A stretch of 64,000 bases of DNA from Hyphomicrobiales bacterium (GCA_016124805.1 WGND01000004.1:62001-126000); one strand, 5' to 3'. Counted from the first letter of the stretch, positions 7,909-17,483 are shown. Notes: generated by a model from the sequence alone, not told the origin. Program-made: numbers and translations.

Positions 7909-9553
7909 AAAGCGTCTCCTTGAAAGGGTCCACGCCGACACGACGATAGGTGTCGATGAAGCGTTCCCCATCCTTGCGCAGATCAATATAGGTTTCGACG
8001 ATGGTCTCGATGGCATCGACGATCTCGCCCTCGGTGAAGGCCGGACCGACAATGTCGCCGACAGCGGTCTGCTGATCGGCCGCGCCGCCGAGAGTGACCT
8101 GATAATATTCAACACCCTTCTTGTCGACGCCGAGAATGCCGATATGGCCGACATGGTGGTGGCCGCAGGCATTGATGCAGCCTGAGGTATTGATCTTCAG
8201 CTCGCCAATATGGTGCTGGCGTTCGAGGTCCTGAAAGCGTTCGGAAATCTGCTGGGCAATCGGGATCGAGCGGGCATTGGCCAGCGCGCAGTAATCCAGA
8301 CCGGGGCAGGCGATCTGATCGGTGATGAGACCGATATTCGAGGTGCCGAGGCCATTGGCTTCCAGCATCTGGTAAAGCGCATGGAGATCGCTCTGCTTCA
8401 CATTGGCCAGCGTCAGGTTCTGCTCATGCGTGACGCGGATTTCGCCAAGGCTGTATTTCTCGGCGGCGTCAGCCACGACATCCATCTGGTCGCTGGAGCA
8501 GTCACCCGGCGTGCCGCCATTTGGCTTGAGCGAGATATTGACGATGGCATAGCCCGGCACGCGATGGGGCGCGGTATTGGCGCGCACCCAATTGGCAAAA
8601 TCCTTGTCGGCCTTTTTGGCGGCCTCAAATTCCGGCGATACCTCGGGCAGCGTTTCGTATTCAGGCGCGGCGAAATAAGCCTGGATGCGTTCAAGCTCGG
8701 CCATGGGCAGTTCCAGGTGGCCCGCCTTTTTCACTTCGGCAAATTCGGCATCAACCTGACGACGCATTTCCTCGGCACCGATTTCATGCACGAGAATCTT
8801 GATGCGCGCCTTGTACATGTTGTCGCGACGACCATGCATGTTGTAGACGCGCATGACGCTTTCGAGATAGGCGAGAATGTCGGCCTTGGGCACAAAGTCA
8901 TTGAGCTTCTTGCCGATCATGGGCGTGCGGCCAAGGCCCCCGCCGACATAGATTTCATAGCCGACTTCACCCGACGCATTGCGGACGACCTGAATGCCGA
9001 TGTCATGCACGCGAATGGCGGCGCGGTCATCGGGTGTAGCGCAGACGGCGATCTTGAACTTGCGCGGCAGATAGGAAAATTCCGGATGGAAGGTCGACCA
9101 CTGGCGGATCACTTCGGAAATGATGCGCGGATCTTCGATCTCGTCCTGGGCGACACCGGCATATTGATCCGAGGTCACATTGCGGATGCAGTTGCCTGAT
9201 GTCTGGATGGCATGCATCTCGACCGTGGCGAGATCGGCCAGCAGGTCGGGCACGTCCTTGAGTTTGGGCCAGTTGAACTGCAGGTTCTGGCGTGTCGTGA
9301 AATGGCCATAGCCCTTGTCATAGACACGGCCAATCTCGGCAAGCTTGTGCAGCTGTCGCGAGGAGAGGGTGCCATAAGGAATGGCGACGCGGAGCATATA
9401 GGCATGCAGCTGCAGATAGAGGCCATTCATCAGGCGCAGCGGCTTGAACTCATCCTCGGTCAACTCGCCCTTGAGGCGACGCCCGACCTGATCGCGGAAT
9501 TGCGCGACGCGTTCATGGACCAGTTCATGGTCGAATTCATCATAACGATACAT
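7895..9553 (-). CDS. cysI: Sulfite/nitrite reductase, siroheme [4Fe-4S] subunit
   Basis: 552-residue assimilatory reductase that reduces sulfite to sulfide (or nitrite to ammonia) with six electrons. It has two ferredoxin-like half domains (about residues 50-120 and 310-380) and two siroheme/4Fe-4S domains. The cluster-binding cysteines are in CPGLDYC (about residue 415) and SGCINACGHHHVGHIG (about 460). The family cannot be split safely between sulfite and nitrite by motif, but the DUF2849/DUF934 neighbours are the usual cysteine-biosynthesis context. It is the middle gene of a three-gene minus-strand operon, 28 bases after DUF2849 and overlapping DUF934. A flavoprotein subunit CysJ is absent, as is normal for this ferredoxin-type lineage. 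Confidence 0.92.
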   Translation of the reverse strand: MYRYDEFDHELVHERVAQFRDQVGRRLKGELTEDEFKPLRLMNGLYLQLHAYMLRVAIPYGTLSSRQLHKLAEIGRVYDKGYGHFTTRQNLQFNWPKLKDVPDLLADLATVEMHAIQTSGNCIRNVTSDQYAGVAQDEIEDPRIISEVIRQWSTFHPEFSYLPRKFKIAVCATPDDRAAIRVHDIGIQVVRNASGEVGYEIYVGGGLGRTPMIGKKLNDFVPKADILAYLESVMRVYNMHGRRDNMYKARIKILVHEIGAEEMRRQVDAEFAEVKKAGHLELPMAELERIQAYFAAPEYETLPEVSPEFEAAKKADKDFANWVRANTAPHRVPGYAIVNISLKPNGGTPGDCSSDQMDVVADAAEKYSLGEIRVTHEQNLTLANVKQSDLHALYQMLEANGLGTSNIGLITDQIACPGLDYCALANARSIPIAQQISERFQDLERQHHIGELKINTSGCINACGHHHVGHIGILGVDKKGVEYYQVTLGGAADQQTAVGDIVGPAFTEGEIVDAIETIVETYIDLRKDGERFIDTYRRVGVDPFKETLYATH

Positions 9554-9581
9554 GCAGTCACCTTTGGCCTATGAGGCGCTT

Positions 9582-9905
9582 TTAGCCGAGTTCGGCCTGC
9601 TTGCCGAGATCGAGCCTGACAGTGGGCCCCGCCTTGCGGATCTGTTCGCGAACGCTGGAGGCGTTGATGCCGCCTTCCACAGGTTCCACTTCAAAGAGAT
9701 AGGGCTCCACCACGAGATTACTGGCAACGGCGGCGTCGGCGCGCGCGAGCAGCGCGTCGCCTTCTTCCTTGCCCTCTGCCACGGCGGCATCCTGCAGTGA
9801 TTCCGACCAGTCGCCATTCGCCGTCAGATAGACGACGAGGCCCTCCACGAGGAGACTCGCCGTGACGGCCTGAAACTTGGCGCCTTTGCGCGAATGCTGG
9901 GCCAT
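9582..9905 (-). CDS. DUF2849 protein, first gene of the sulfite-reductase operon
   Basis: 107-residue soluble protein of the DUF2849 family, found at the head of alphaproteobacterial sulfite/nitrite reductase operons. Its biochemical role is unknown. The conserved part is the early ...VTASLLVEGLVVYLT stretch and the ALLARADAAVASNLVVEPY region (about residues 50-70). Transcription starts from the promoter at 9967-9995. In many relatives a uroporphyrinogen methyltransferase gene (cysG/cobA) precedes it; here a transporter operon ends upstream instead. Confidence 0.82.
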   Translation of the reverse strand: MAQHSRKGAKFQAVTASLLVEGLVVYLTANGDWSESLQDAAVAEGKEEGDALLARADAAVASNLVVEPYLFEVEPVEGGINASSVREQIRKAGPTVRLDLGKQAELG

Positions 9906-9966
9906 GGGGCTTCCCTGTTTAGCTGGCTTGTCTCTGGGGGCTGTGAAAGCCCGTCAACTTGGCCGT

Positions 9967-10014
9967 AACATGGTATTTTCAGCAAACATCGTCAATAGAA
10001 GTGTAGAAATTTCT
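9967..10014 (-). promoter_or_regulatory. Promoter of the sulfite-reductase operon with an upstream palindrome
   Basis: On the minus strand, TTGACG (9990-9995) and CATGTT (9967-9972) are separated by 17 bases. Just upstream of the -35 lies the perfect 10-base palindrome AGAAATTTCT (10005-10014), inside a longer imperfect dyad GTAGA...TCTAC. The position fits an activator of sulfur assimilation; the factor is unknown. Confidence 0.5.
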
Positions 10015-10058
10015 TATCTACGAAAATATTTGTGAAAACTCCTTCCATCGTCATTCTA

Positions 10059-10859
10059 TCAGCTTTCCTGCCGCAAGGCGCTTTCATGCCAGCGACGCAG
10101 GGCAAGATGCTCAATCAGCGTCAAAATGAAGAAAATTGCGATGCCGAGCGCCGAGAGCAGGAAGAGGGCGGCAAACATTTTGGGAATATCGAGACGGTTG
10201 CCCGCCTCAATGATGCGCCAGGCAAGACCGCTGGATGTGCCCGAGCCTGCCACAAACTCGGCCACCACGGCCCCGATCAGGGCGAGGCCGCCGGAAATTT
10301 TCATGCCCGCCAGCATATAGGGGAGCGCGCCAGGGAGTTGCAGCTCGGTGAGCACCTGCCAGCGGCTTGCCCCGTAGAGTCGGAAAAGGTCGCGCAGATT
10401 GTGATCGGCCGAACGCAGGCCGAGTGTGGTGTTGGAGAGGATGGGGAAGAAGGCGACGATCCAGGCAAGGATCAGCAGCGCCAGCTGGGTGCGCTCAAAA
10501 CCGACCCAGATGAGAATGAGCGGCGCGATGGAAACAACCGGTGTGACCTGCAGGATGATCGCATAGGGAAATAGCGCCATCTCGACAGTGCGGCTTTGCG
10601 AGAACAGGATGGCAAGCCCGACGCCCCCGACAACGGCCAGCAGAAAGGCCGACAGCGTGATCTTGAGCGTGATCCAGAGCGAGCCCATGAGCGAGCCTGC
10701 ATTGAGCCAGAAGCTCTCGGCGATGCGTGAGGGGGCAGGCAGCACGAAGGAGGGGATGTCATAGACATGCACGAGCCCCTCCCAGAGCAGCAGGAAGGCA
10801 AGGCCCACAAGAAGCGGCGCGATGATGCGTGTGACGCGTGAGGTGCTCTCGCCGTTCAT
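10059..10859 (-). CDS. ABC transporter permease, NitT/TauT/ThiX type
   Basis: 266-residue inner-membrane subunit with about six transmembrane helices. The cytoplasmic EAA loop (LYGASRWQVLTELQLPGALP, about residues 170-190) contacts the ATPase. This belongs to the SsuC/TauC/ThiX-like group that imports small anions or thiamine precursors. The ATG at 10859 overlaps the ATPase stop as ATGA, a 4-base overlap typical of coupled ABC genes. Order in transcription: binding protein, ATPase, permease. Substrate is not evident. Confidence 0.9.
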   Translation of the reverse strand: MNGESTSRVTRIIAPLLVGLAFLLLWEGLVHVYDIPSFVLPAPSRIAESFWLNAGSLMGSLWITLKITLSAFLLAVVGGVGLAILFSQSRTVEMALFPYAIILQVTPVVSIAPLILIWVGFERTQLALLILAWIVAFFPILSNTTLGLRSADHNLRDLFRLYGASRWQVLTELQLPGALPYMLAGMKISGGLALIGAVVAEFVAGSGTSSGLAWRIIEAGNRLDIPKMFAALFLLSALGIAIFFILTLIEHLALRRWHESALRQES

Positions 10860-11620
10860 GCAGGCCCCTTTCGCAGCGAGGCCGTGACGGCAGCACATTG
10901 CACCAGATAGTCGGTGGACTGGCGAAAGGCGATGCCCCGCGGATAGGGCGCATCAATGGTGAATTCAGACAGGATGCGACCGGGACGGGCCCCCATCACC
11001 AGAATGCGTTCGGAGAGATAGACGGATTCATAAACGCTGTGGGTGACGAAGATGACGGTCCATTTCTGATCCTGCCAAAGCGCCAGCAGATCATCGTCAA
11101 GCTTCTCGCGGGTAAATTCATCCAGCGCGGCAAAGGGTTCATCCATCAACAGCACGGGCGGCTCGGTGACAAGCGCCCGGGCAATGGAAACACGCATGCG
11201 CATGCCGCCTGAAAGTTCGCGTGGAAAGGCTTGTGCAAAATCGGCAAGGCCGACGCGCTCCAGCGCATCGAACACAAGCGGGCGGGCTTCTTGAAGGCTG
11301 ACACCCTTGAGCTTGAGCGGCAGATAGACATTCTCCAGCACACGCGCCCAGGGCATGAGGGTAGCGTCCTGAAAAACAAAGCCGATATCGCCGGGGCGCT
11401 GGTCGGCACCGGCCCAGTTGATCGCGCCATGGGTCGGCGTGATGAGGCCGGCAATGATGCGCAGGAGCGTGGACTTGCCGCAGCCCGAGGGCCCCAGCAG
11501 CGACACAAAGGACCCGCGTTCAATATGCGCCTTCACACCGGAGAGCGCCAGCGTGCCCGAGCCATAGGTCTTGGCGACATCATCTATGTCGAGAAGCAGT
11601 CCGGCGTTGGGTGCTGGCAT
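10856..11620 (-). CDS. ABC transporter ATP-binding protein, NitT/TauT type
   Basis: 254-residue ATPase. Walker A is GPSGCGKST (about residues 44-52), the Q-loop is near FVFQDATLMPWA, the signature is LSGGMRMRVSIARAL, Walker B is VLLMDEPFAALD and the switch is FVTHSVYESVYL. The MPW after the Q-loop and the DEFTREKL segment are usual in SsuB/TauB/ThiZ-like importers. ATG at 11620 is chosen; a TTG three codons upstream is possible, and neither has a strong ribosome binding site. It lies 15 bases after the binding-protein gene and overlaps the permease. Confidence 0.9.
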   Translation of the reverse strand: MPAPNAGLLLDIDDVAKTYGSGTLALSGVKAHIERGSFVSLLGPSGCGKSTLLRIIAGLITPTHGAINWAGADQRPGDIGFVFQDATLMPWARVLENVYLPLKLKGVSLQEARPLVFDALERVGLADFAQAFPRELSGGMRMRVSIARALVTEPPVLLMDEPFAALDEFTREKLDDDLLALWQDQKWTVIFVTHSVYESVYLSERILVMGARPGRILSEFTIDAPYPRGIAFRQSTDYLVQCAAVTASLRKGPA

Positions 11621-11635
11621 GGATGACAAGGGTGT

Positions 11636-12682
11636 TCAGTTTCCCGTGAGCTCTTTTTTCAGGTCGAGCCCGACGCCCTTGTTCACGAAATCAAGCGTAT
11701 AGGCGGCGTGCATGTCGAGGTCCTTGGAGAAGACGCCAGCGGCCGATATGGTGGTGAAAAATTCTTCCCAGCGCGCATCGCTCATCGCGCCAATGCCCTT
11801 GGTCAGCGTGTCGCCTGAATCAACGATGCCATATTCTTTCATCACCTCAATGCCATGGGCGAGCAGATCGTCGGTCATTTCCGGATTATCCGCCTTGATG
11901 AGCGCATTGCCGAGCGTGGGATCGCCATAGAGATAGCTGACCCAGCCCTTGATCGAGGCATCGACAAAGGCCTGCACGATCTCCGGCTTCTCGCTGATCA
12001 GCTTGTCGGAGGCAAGAATGAAGGCGCCATAACCGGGATAGCCGGAATCAGAGAGCAGGAAAATCTTCGGCTTGAAGCCCGCGACCTTTTCGATCGTATA
12101 GGGCTCGGAGGAGAGATAGCCCTGCTGGATGGCATTGGGATCGGCCAGGAAGGGTGCGACATTGAAAGTATATTTGCGGATCTGGTTGTCATCGAACTGA
12201 TATTTGGCTTTGAGCCACTGCCAGAAGGCGCTGATGGTGGCATCCGACACCATGATCGGCTTGCCGCGCATGTCGGCAATCGAGTTCACATCATCGCGCG
12301 GATGGGTGATGAGAACCTGCGGGTCTTTCTGGAAGGAGGCCATGACGGCTTTTGAGCCCGCCCCGGCCTCGACGATGTTGTAGGGGATGAAGCTGTTGGA
12401 GCCCATGCCGAACTCGACCGTGCCGGTGGCGAGCAGCTGGGGCACATTCACGCCCGGTCCGCCCTGCCGGATGGTGACATTGAGACCGGCCTGCTTGTAG
12501 AAGCCCATGGCGAGCGCCTGATAGAAGCCGCCATGTTCGGCCTGGGCTTTCCAGTCGGTCGCAAAGCTGACGGAGATGCCGTCTGCCGGGGTGGTCTTCG
12601 GGGCACTCCCCAGAAAGCTGTAGCCGATGAGAAGAGCGGCCAGTGCAACGGCGGCAGCCCCGATGGCGATTGTTCTATTCAT
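11636..12682 (-). CDS. ABC transporter substrate-binding protein, NMT1/THI5-like
   Basis: 348 residues. A hydrophobic N-terminus (about 5-25) without a lipobox is a signal peptide or membrane anchor. The mature part starts SVSFATDWKAQAEHGGFYQA and contains GGPGVNVPQLLATGTVEFGM, the pattern of the NMT1/THI5-like binding proteins. Relatives bind pyrimidine precursors of thiamine, taurine, sulfonates or nitrate. The DWxxQAEHGGFYxA opening leans towards the pyrimidine/thiamine-precursor subgroup, but I see no TPP riboswitch upstream and no thiamine gene nearby, so the substrate stays open. It is the first gene of the importer operon. The ribosome binding site GGGGGACAGG is close to the ATG. Confidence 0.85.
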   Translation of the reverse strand: MNRTIAIGAAAVALAALLIGYSFLGSAPKTTPADGISVSFATDWKAQAEHGGFYQALAMGFYKQAGLNVTIRQGGPGVNVPQLLATGTVEFGMGSNSFIPYNIVEAGAGSKAVMASFQKDPQVLITHPRDDVNSIADMRGKPIMVSDATISAFWQWLKAKYQFDDNQIRKYTFNVAPFLADPNAIQQGYLSSEPYTIEKVAGFKPKIFLLSDSGYPGYGAFILASDKLISEKPEIVQAFVDASIKGWVSYLYGDPTLGNALIKADNPEMTDDLLAHGIEVMKEYGIVDSGDTLTKGIGAMSDARWEEFFTTISAAGVFSKDLDMHAAYTLDFVNKGVGLDLKKELTGN

Positions 12683-12803
12683 CCTGTCCCCCGCGTGTCT
12701 CAGACATGCCGCAGCATCTATCGTTCCGACAGCAAGGCTAGTTCAATCGCGGAGAGAATAAAGGGGCAAAGTCACAAAAATGCGCGCGGCGGCGGGCGGG
12801 GCC

Positions 12804-13241
12804 CTAAAGCGGGGCGCAATCATCCTGCCCGTCGCGCGGCGTGGCAACATGATGGATGTCGTTCTTCCGGATGAGGCTGAGACCCGAGCCGCTGGTGGCG
12901 ATGATGGTGGCGCCATTGGTGGTCATCACGAACTGCACATGGCGTGTCTGCACAGGTGAGGGCGCCATCTGGCGGATATTGTCGGCATTGGCGGCAAAGA
13001 GGGAGAGCGGCCAGTAGGTCTCGGGCACGACCTCGCCCTGGGGCAGGCTTGAGGTGCTGACTTTGTGGATGCAGGCCGTATAGGGCGTTTCGGCAGCCAT
13101 AAACTGCGGTGCCGGGGTATCGTCACCATTGCGGGCGGCGGCTTCGGCGGCATGGGCGCGGGACATGGTGACATCGGCGCCGAGCCACAGCGTTGCCGCC
13201 ATAACTGTCAAACTGCCGATCCAGATCCCGCCAAAACGCAT
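12804..13241 (-). CDS. Small secreted protein of unknown function
   Basis: 145 residues. Residues 1-32 form a Sec signal peptide ending near ...RAHAAEA, so the mature protein is probably periplasmic. I do not recognise the family. The mature part has two cysteines (in TACIHKVS and QDDCAPL, close to the C-terminus) that could form one disulfide, and a stretch HVQFVMTTNGATIIATSGSG that looks like a beta hairpin. The ATG at 13241 has AGTGACTGATCT upstream rather than a strong ribosome binding site. It sits alone between the importer operon and the ABC-F gene, with spacers on both sides. Confidence 0.6.
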   Translation of the reverse strand: MRFGGIWIGSLTVMAATLWLGADVTMSRAHAAEAAARNGDDTPAPQFMAAETPYTACIHKVSTSSLPQGEVVPETYWPLSLFAANADNIRQMAPSPVQTRHVQFVMTTNGATIIATSGSGLSLIRKNDIHHVATPRDGQDDCAPL

Positions 13242-13322
13242 AGATCAGTCACTCCCCCAAAAAGGCTGGGCGTATTCCAACCCGCTCAGGGTGCGGCAGT
13301 CAAAGATAAAGTTAAGAGAGGG

Positions 13323-15155
13323 TTAATTGTCGCCGGTGGCCAAGGCTTCCCGTTTCATCTCCAGTTCGAGCCAAAGCGCTTCGGAATCAGAGAGTTGGCT
13401 CACGAGCCGGTCATGTTCGGTGGTGAGTCGGGCAAAATCATCGGGGCTGCGGGAATAGAGGTCGGGGTCAGCCAGTTTGGCTTCCAGCGCGGCAATCTCC
13501 TTCTGGAGACGCGGCATCTGAGTCTGCAACTCCTCCAGTGCGCGCGAATCCTTGTAGCTGAGCTTGGCCTGCGACTTTGCCTGCGACTTGGGCTTCTCGG
13601 GCGCGGGTTTGGTGGCTGACGGGGTGCCCTTGACCATGCCTGGCTGACGATCCGGCGTTTCGGATTTTTTCTGCCGGACATAATCGCTATAGCCGCCGGG
13701 ATATTCCCGCGTGCCGCCTTCGGCATCAAGCGCGATGACAGATGTTACAACACGGTCAAGAAAATCGCGGTCATGGCTGACGACGAGAACGGTGCCGTCA
13801 TAATCGGCGAGCATTTCCTGCAGGAGATCAAGCGTCTCCATGTCGAGATCATTTGTCGGCTCGTCAAGGATCAGAAGATTGGAGGGCTTGGCGAGCGCAC
13901 GTGCCAGCAGCAGGCGGCACTGTTCACCCCCCGAGAGCGCCTTGACGGGCTGGCGGGCCTGGGTTTCGCGGAAAAGGAAATCCTTGAGATAGGAAACCAC
14001 ATGACGCGGCTTGCCCCGCACCATGACCTGATCACCGCCACCTTCGCAAAGCGTGCTCCAGAGCGTGTCGTCAGGATTGAGCGAGGCACGCGACTGATCG
14101 ACATAGACGGGCGTGAGATTGGTGCCGAGGCGGACATGGCCGCTATCGGGCGCGAGCGAACCGGTCAGCATTTTCAGGAGCGTCGTCTTGCCCGCACCAT
14201 TGGGGCCGATGAGGCCGACCTTGTCGCCGCGCATGATGCGAGTGGAAAAATCCTCAATGACGGTGCGCGAGCTGCCATCGGCACGCGGCCATGCCTTGGA
14301 AATATGCTCGGCCTCGATGACGAACGCGCCCGAACCGGTGCCGCTGTCGGCGGCGAGCTCAATGCGGCCGGTACGCGAAATCTGGCTCGCACGCTCCTGA
14401 CGCAGCGCGTGCAGACGGCGAAGACGCCCCTGATTGCGCTTGCGCCGGGCCGAGATGCCTTCGCGCGACCATTGCGTTTCCTGAAGGATGAGACGGTCGA
14501 GCTTGTGGGCGAGAACTTCCTCCTCGGCCATGATGCCTTCCGACCAGGATTCAAATTCCTCAAAGCCCTTGTCCATGCGGCGGATGGTGCCGCGATCAAC
14601 CCAGAGACAGCCGGCTGCCAGACGGCGCAGAAAGGCGCGGTCATGGCTGATCAGCACAAAGGCGCCTCTGAATTGCGAGAGGCGGTTTTCCAGCCATTCG
14701 ATGGAGGGCAGGTCGAGATGGTTGGTGGGCTCGTCGAGAAAGAGAATGTCGGGTTCATCGGCGAGTACACGGGCAAGGGCGGCCTTGCGGCCTTCGCCAC
14801 CCGAAAGCGTGGCGGTGGGCAGGCCCGGATCGAGACCCAGCTCGGAGAGCGCGCTCTCGGCGAGATACTGTTCCGCGCCGCCGGCCATGGCATAGTCGAG
14901 CGCGGTTTTGGCGCTGCCGAATTCCGGCATCTGGGCAAGATAGGCGACGCGCGTGCCCGGCTGGACAAAGCGTTCACCGCCATCGGGCTCCACGAGACCG
15001 GCGGCAATGCGCAGCAGGGTAGACTTGCCGGCACCATTGCGTCCGACAAGGCATAGCCGGTCGCCGGGTGCCAGCGCAAAGCTTGCCCCGTCGATCAGAA
15101 CCTGATCGGCAAAAGCAACGCGTATGTCGCGAAGAGCTAGAAGCGGTGGCGCCAC
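13323..15155 (-). CDS. uup: ABC-F family ATPase (Uup-like)
   Basis: 610-residue cytoplasmic protein with two fused ABC domains and no membrane segment. ABC-F proteins bind the ribosome or resolve translation and replication problems. First Walker A GRNGAGKST (about residue 38) with LSGGEGRKAALARVL and DEPTNHLD; second Walker A GPNGAGKTT (about 320) with LSGGEQCRLLLARAL and DEPTNDLD. The C-terminal 70 or so residues, after a Lys/Pro/Gln-rich linker, form a coiled coil typical of Uup. The inter-domain linker is rich in Arg (ARRKRNQGRLRRLHALRQ). The start is GTG at 15155, giving the family-typical opening LLALRDIRVAF. The gene is separated from the PBP gene by 90 bases. Confidence 0.88.
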   Translation of the reverse strand: MAPPLLALRDIRVAFADQVLIDGASFALAPGDRLCLVGRNGAGKSTLLRIAAGLVEPDGGERFVQPGTRVAYLAQMPEFGSAKTALDYAMAGGAEQYLAESALSELGLDPGLPTATLSGGEGRKAALARVLADEPDILFLDEPTNHLDLPSIEWLENRLSQFRGAFVLISHDRAFLRRLAAGCLWVDRGTIRRMDKGFEEFESWSEGIMAEEEVLAHKLDRLILQETQWSREGISARRKRNQGRLRRLHALRQERASQISRTGRIELAADSGTGSGAFVIEAEHISKAWPRADGSSRTVIEDFSTRIMRGDKVGLIGPNGAGKTTLLKMLTGSLAPDSGHVRLGTNLTPVYVDQSRASLNPDDTLWSTLCEGGGDQVMVRGKPRHVVSYLKDFLFRETQARQPVKALSGGEQCRLLLARALAKPSNLLILDEPTNDLDMETLDLLQEMLADYDGTVLVVSHDRDFLDRVVTSVIALDAEGGTREYPGGYSDYVRQKKSETPDRQPGMVKGTPSATKPAPEKPKSQAKSQAKLSYKDSRALEELQTQMPRLQKEIAALEAKLADPDLYSRSPDDFARLTTEHDRLVSQLSDSEALWLELEMKREALATGDN

Positions 15156-15245
15156 GGTGAAGATATCCGGTTGGGTTTGCAGACCCTGTCTGTGCTGAGA
15201 GGCGTTGTATGGACCATCAGCGCGGCTTAGGCAAATGGGGCAGGA

Positions 15246-17282
15246 TCAGTAGCGCCCGGAACCGACATTCTTGCCGCCACGGCGGAAGCCATTGCCCCAT
15301 GAATCTTCAGACCGCTTTTCGGCCAGTCGTGGCGCCGTCCCGAAGAGATTGGCAAGCTGGCCGAAGAAATTGCCCATGGATTCCGAGGGCTCCTGCTCGG
15401 CAACCTGCGTGCGACGGTTGACACCGGCAAGGGCGACATAGGGCTCGCCCTTCTGGGCGACCAGCATATAGCTGCGCCAGACGGGGGCGGCGACACCGCC
15501 GCCGGAGGCATGTTTCATGGGGGAGTTGTCGTCATTGCCAAACCAGACGCCGACCGTCTCATTGGCGCTGTAGCCGATGAACCAGGCATCGCGGCTGTCC
15601 TGGCTGGTGCCGGTCTTGCCTGCCACCATGCGATTGCCAAGCTGGGCGCGGACACCCGTGCCGCCGGTGATGACACCGCGCAGCATGTAGTTCATGTCGC
15701 GGGCCACCTCGGCCGGTATGGCCTGGGTGGAAAGAGGGGCGTGGGTATAGAGCGGCTTGCTGTCGCCCGTCGTGATTTCGGTGATGGCATAGGGTTCCGA
15801 GCGTCGGCCTTCATTGGGGAAGGTGGAATAGGCCGATGTCATTTCCAGCAATGTGACTTCCGAACTGCCAAGGGCGATGGAAAGATTTTCCTGCAGCGGT
15901 GTGGTGAAGCCGAGATCGCGGGCCGCCTTGTCGATATTGGCAAGGCCAACGCGGTCAGCAAGCTTGACGGCAATGGTGTTGATGGATTTGGCAAGGGCCT
16001 GCGCCACCGTGACCGAACCGACATATTGCGCATTGGCATTTTGCGGCTTCCAGTCGCCCATGGTGACGGGGCTGTCGGTGACAACTGTGTCCGGCGTGAA
16101 GCCGGCCTCAAGCGCAGCAGTATAAATGACCGGCTTGAAGGCAGAGCCCGGCTGGCGCAGGGCCTGGGTGGCGCGATTGAACTGGCTTTCACGATAGCTG
16201 TGACCGCCGACCATGGCGCGCACGGCCCCGTCGGGTGCAAGCGCGACGATGGCGCCCTGCGTGATGTTGTTCTTGGGATCGGCCTTGTCGAGCGCGTTCC
16301 AGAGCGATGTTTCGGCGGCGGCCTGTCGCGCGGGATCAAGCGTTGTGTGGACAACAATATAGCCCTTGGCATCGGGCAGCACCTTGTCGACCTGCTGGGC
16401 GACCCAGTCGACAAAATATTGCGGGCCATCGCCCGAGGCGCGCGGTGAAATGGTGGCGGGATGGGCGCGGGCATCGGCGACTTCCTGCGCGGTCAGCGCG
16501 CCGCTGTCGACAAGACGGTCGAGAACCTGGGCGGCGCGCGCTTGTGCCAGCGCCAGATCATTGGTCGGCGCAAAGCGTGTCGGCGATTTCGGCAGGCCCG
16601 CCAGCACGGCGGCTTCGGCCAGCGTGATGTCGCGGGCCGATTTGCCAAAATAATATTGCGAGGCCGCTTCGACGCCATAGGTGCCGCCCCCCAGATAGAT
16701 GCGGTTGAGATAGAGCGTCAGGATTTCGTCCTTGGACAGATTATTTTCAAGCCAGAGCGCGATCAGCGCCTCCTGCGACTTGCGCCAGAGGGTCCGGTCA
16801 TTGGCGAGGTAGAGATTTTTCACCACCTGCTGGGTGATGGTGGAGCCACCCTCGACAAAACGCCCGGCGCGGATGTTGGCCCACATGGCGCGCGCAATGC
16901 CGCGCATGTCGATGCCGTGATGGCTGTAGAAGCGGCGGTCTTCAGTGGCGATGAAAGACTTGATGAGATAGGGCGGCAATTCGCCAAGCGGCACGGTGGC
17001 GCTGCGCATGCCGCCACGCCGTCCGATAATGTGGCCATTGGCATCCATGACGGTCATGGAGAGCGGGGCATCGGCCTGATCGATGACTTTTTTCAGGCGC
17101 GGCAGCGTGTCGAAAACCAGAAGTGCCGACATGATGAGGACGAAGGTGAGGACGAAGGAGGCCGATGCCTGGGCGGCGAGAATGAGAAAACGGCGGCGAC
17201 GGCTGCGCTTCGGCGCGGATGTGTTCCCGCCGGTCGCTGACCCGGGGGTCTCGTCATCATCATAGGGTTCGTAATCGGACAC
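15246..17282 (-). CDS. Class A penicillin-binding protein (PBP1A-like)
   Basis: 678-residue bifunctional peptidoglycan synthase. Order: cytoplasmic Arg-rich tail (1-31), one transmembrane segment (about 32-57), glycosyltransferase GT51 domain with the catalytic Glu in TEDRRFYSHHGID (Glu114), then the transpeptidase domain with SAFK (Ser380, Lys383), SIN (433-435) and KTGTS (556-560). All catalytic motifs are intact. It is shorter than E. coli PBP1A because the extra OB-type region is missing, as in many alphaproteobacterial PBP1 proteins. The start is GTG at 17282 with GGGGGATG just upstream. It is divergent from the YcgN gene. Confidence 0.93.
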   Translation of the reverse strand: MSDYEPYDDDETPGSATGGNTSAPKRSRRRRFLILAAQASASFVLTFVLIMSALLVFDTLPRLKKVIDQADAPLSMTVMDANGHIIGRRGGMRSATVPLGELPPYLIKSFIATEDRRFYSHHGIDMRGIARAMWANIRAGRFVEGGSTITQQVVKNLYLANDRTLWRKSQEALIALWLENNLSKDEILTLYLNRIYLGGGTYGVEAASQYYFGKSARDITLAEAAVLAGLPKSPTRFAPTNDLALAQARAAQVLDRLVDSGALTAQEVADARAHPATISPRASGDGPQYFVDWVAQQVDKVLPDAKGYIVVHTTLDPARQAAAETSLWNALDKADPKNNITQGAIVALAPDGAVRAMVGGHSYRESQFNRATQALRQPGSAFKPVIYTAALEAGFTPDTVVTDSPVTMGDWKPQNANAQYVGSVTVAQALAKSINTIAVKLADRVGLANIDKAARDLGFTTPLQENLSIALGSSEVTLLEMTSAYSTFPNEGRRSEPYAITEITTGDSKPLYTHAPLSTQAIPAEVARDMNYMLRGVITGGTGVRAQLGNRMVAGKTGTSQDSRDAWFIGYSANETVGVWFGNDDNSPMKHASGGGVAAPVWRSYMLVAQKGEPYVALAGVNRRTQVAEQEPSESMGNFFGQLANLFGTAPRLAEKRSEDSWGNGFRRGGKNVGSGRY

Positions 17283-17483
17283 TGTTCATCCCCCGCGCTT
17301 TCGCGCCATTTCGCGCATCTTCACCTGCATCACCGGGCATTTGCAATGCCAGTGGCGCGTTCCATGGCGGCAGGATGGGGGCGATTTGTGGGGGCAATGG
17401 GGCAGGAACGGGTCAAAGCAAAGGCAAGTTTGCGATTAACTATGGCCAGCGATTTGTCGGATGGCGGGGCTGATTTTGCCCTC

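Noticed and set aside
12683-12803. CTGAGA near the start of the NMT1-like binding-protein gene as a TPP riboswitch
   Set aside because: Only the six-base fragment is present. The rest of the thi-box and the stems are missing, and the spacer is too short and unstructured.
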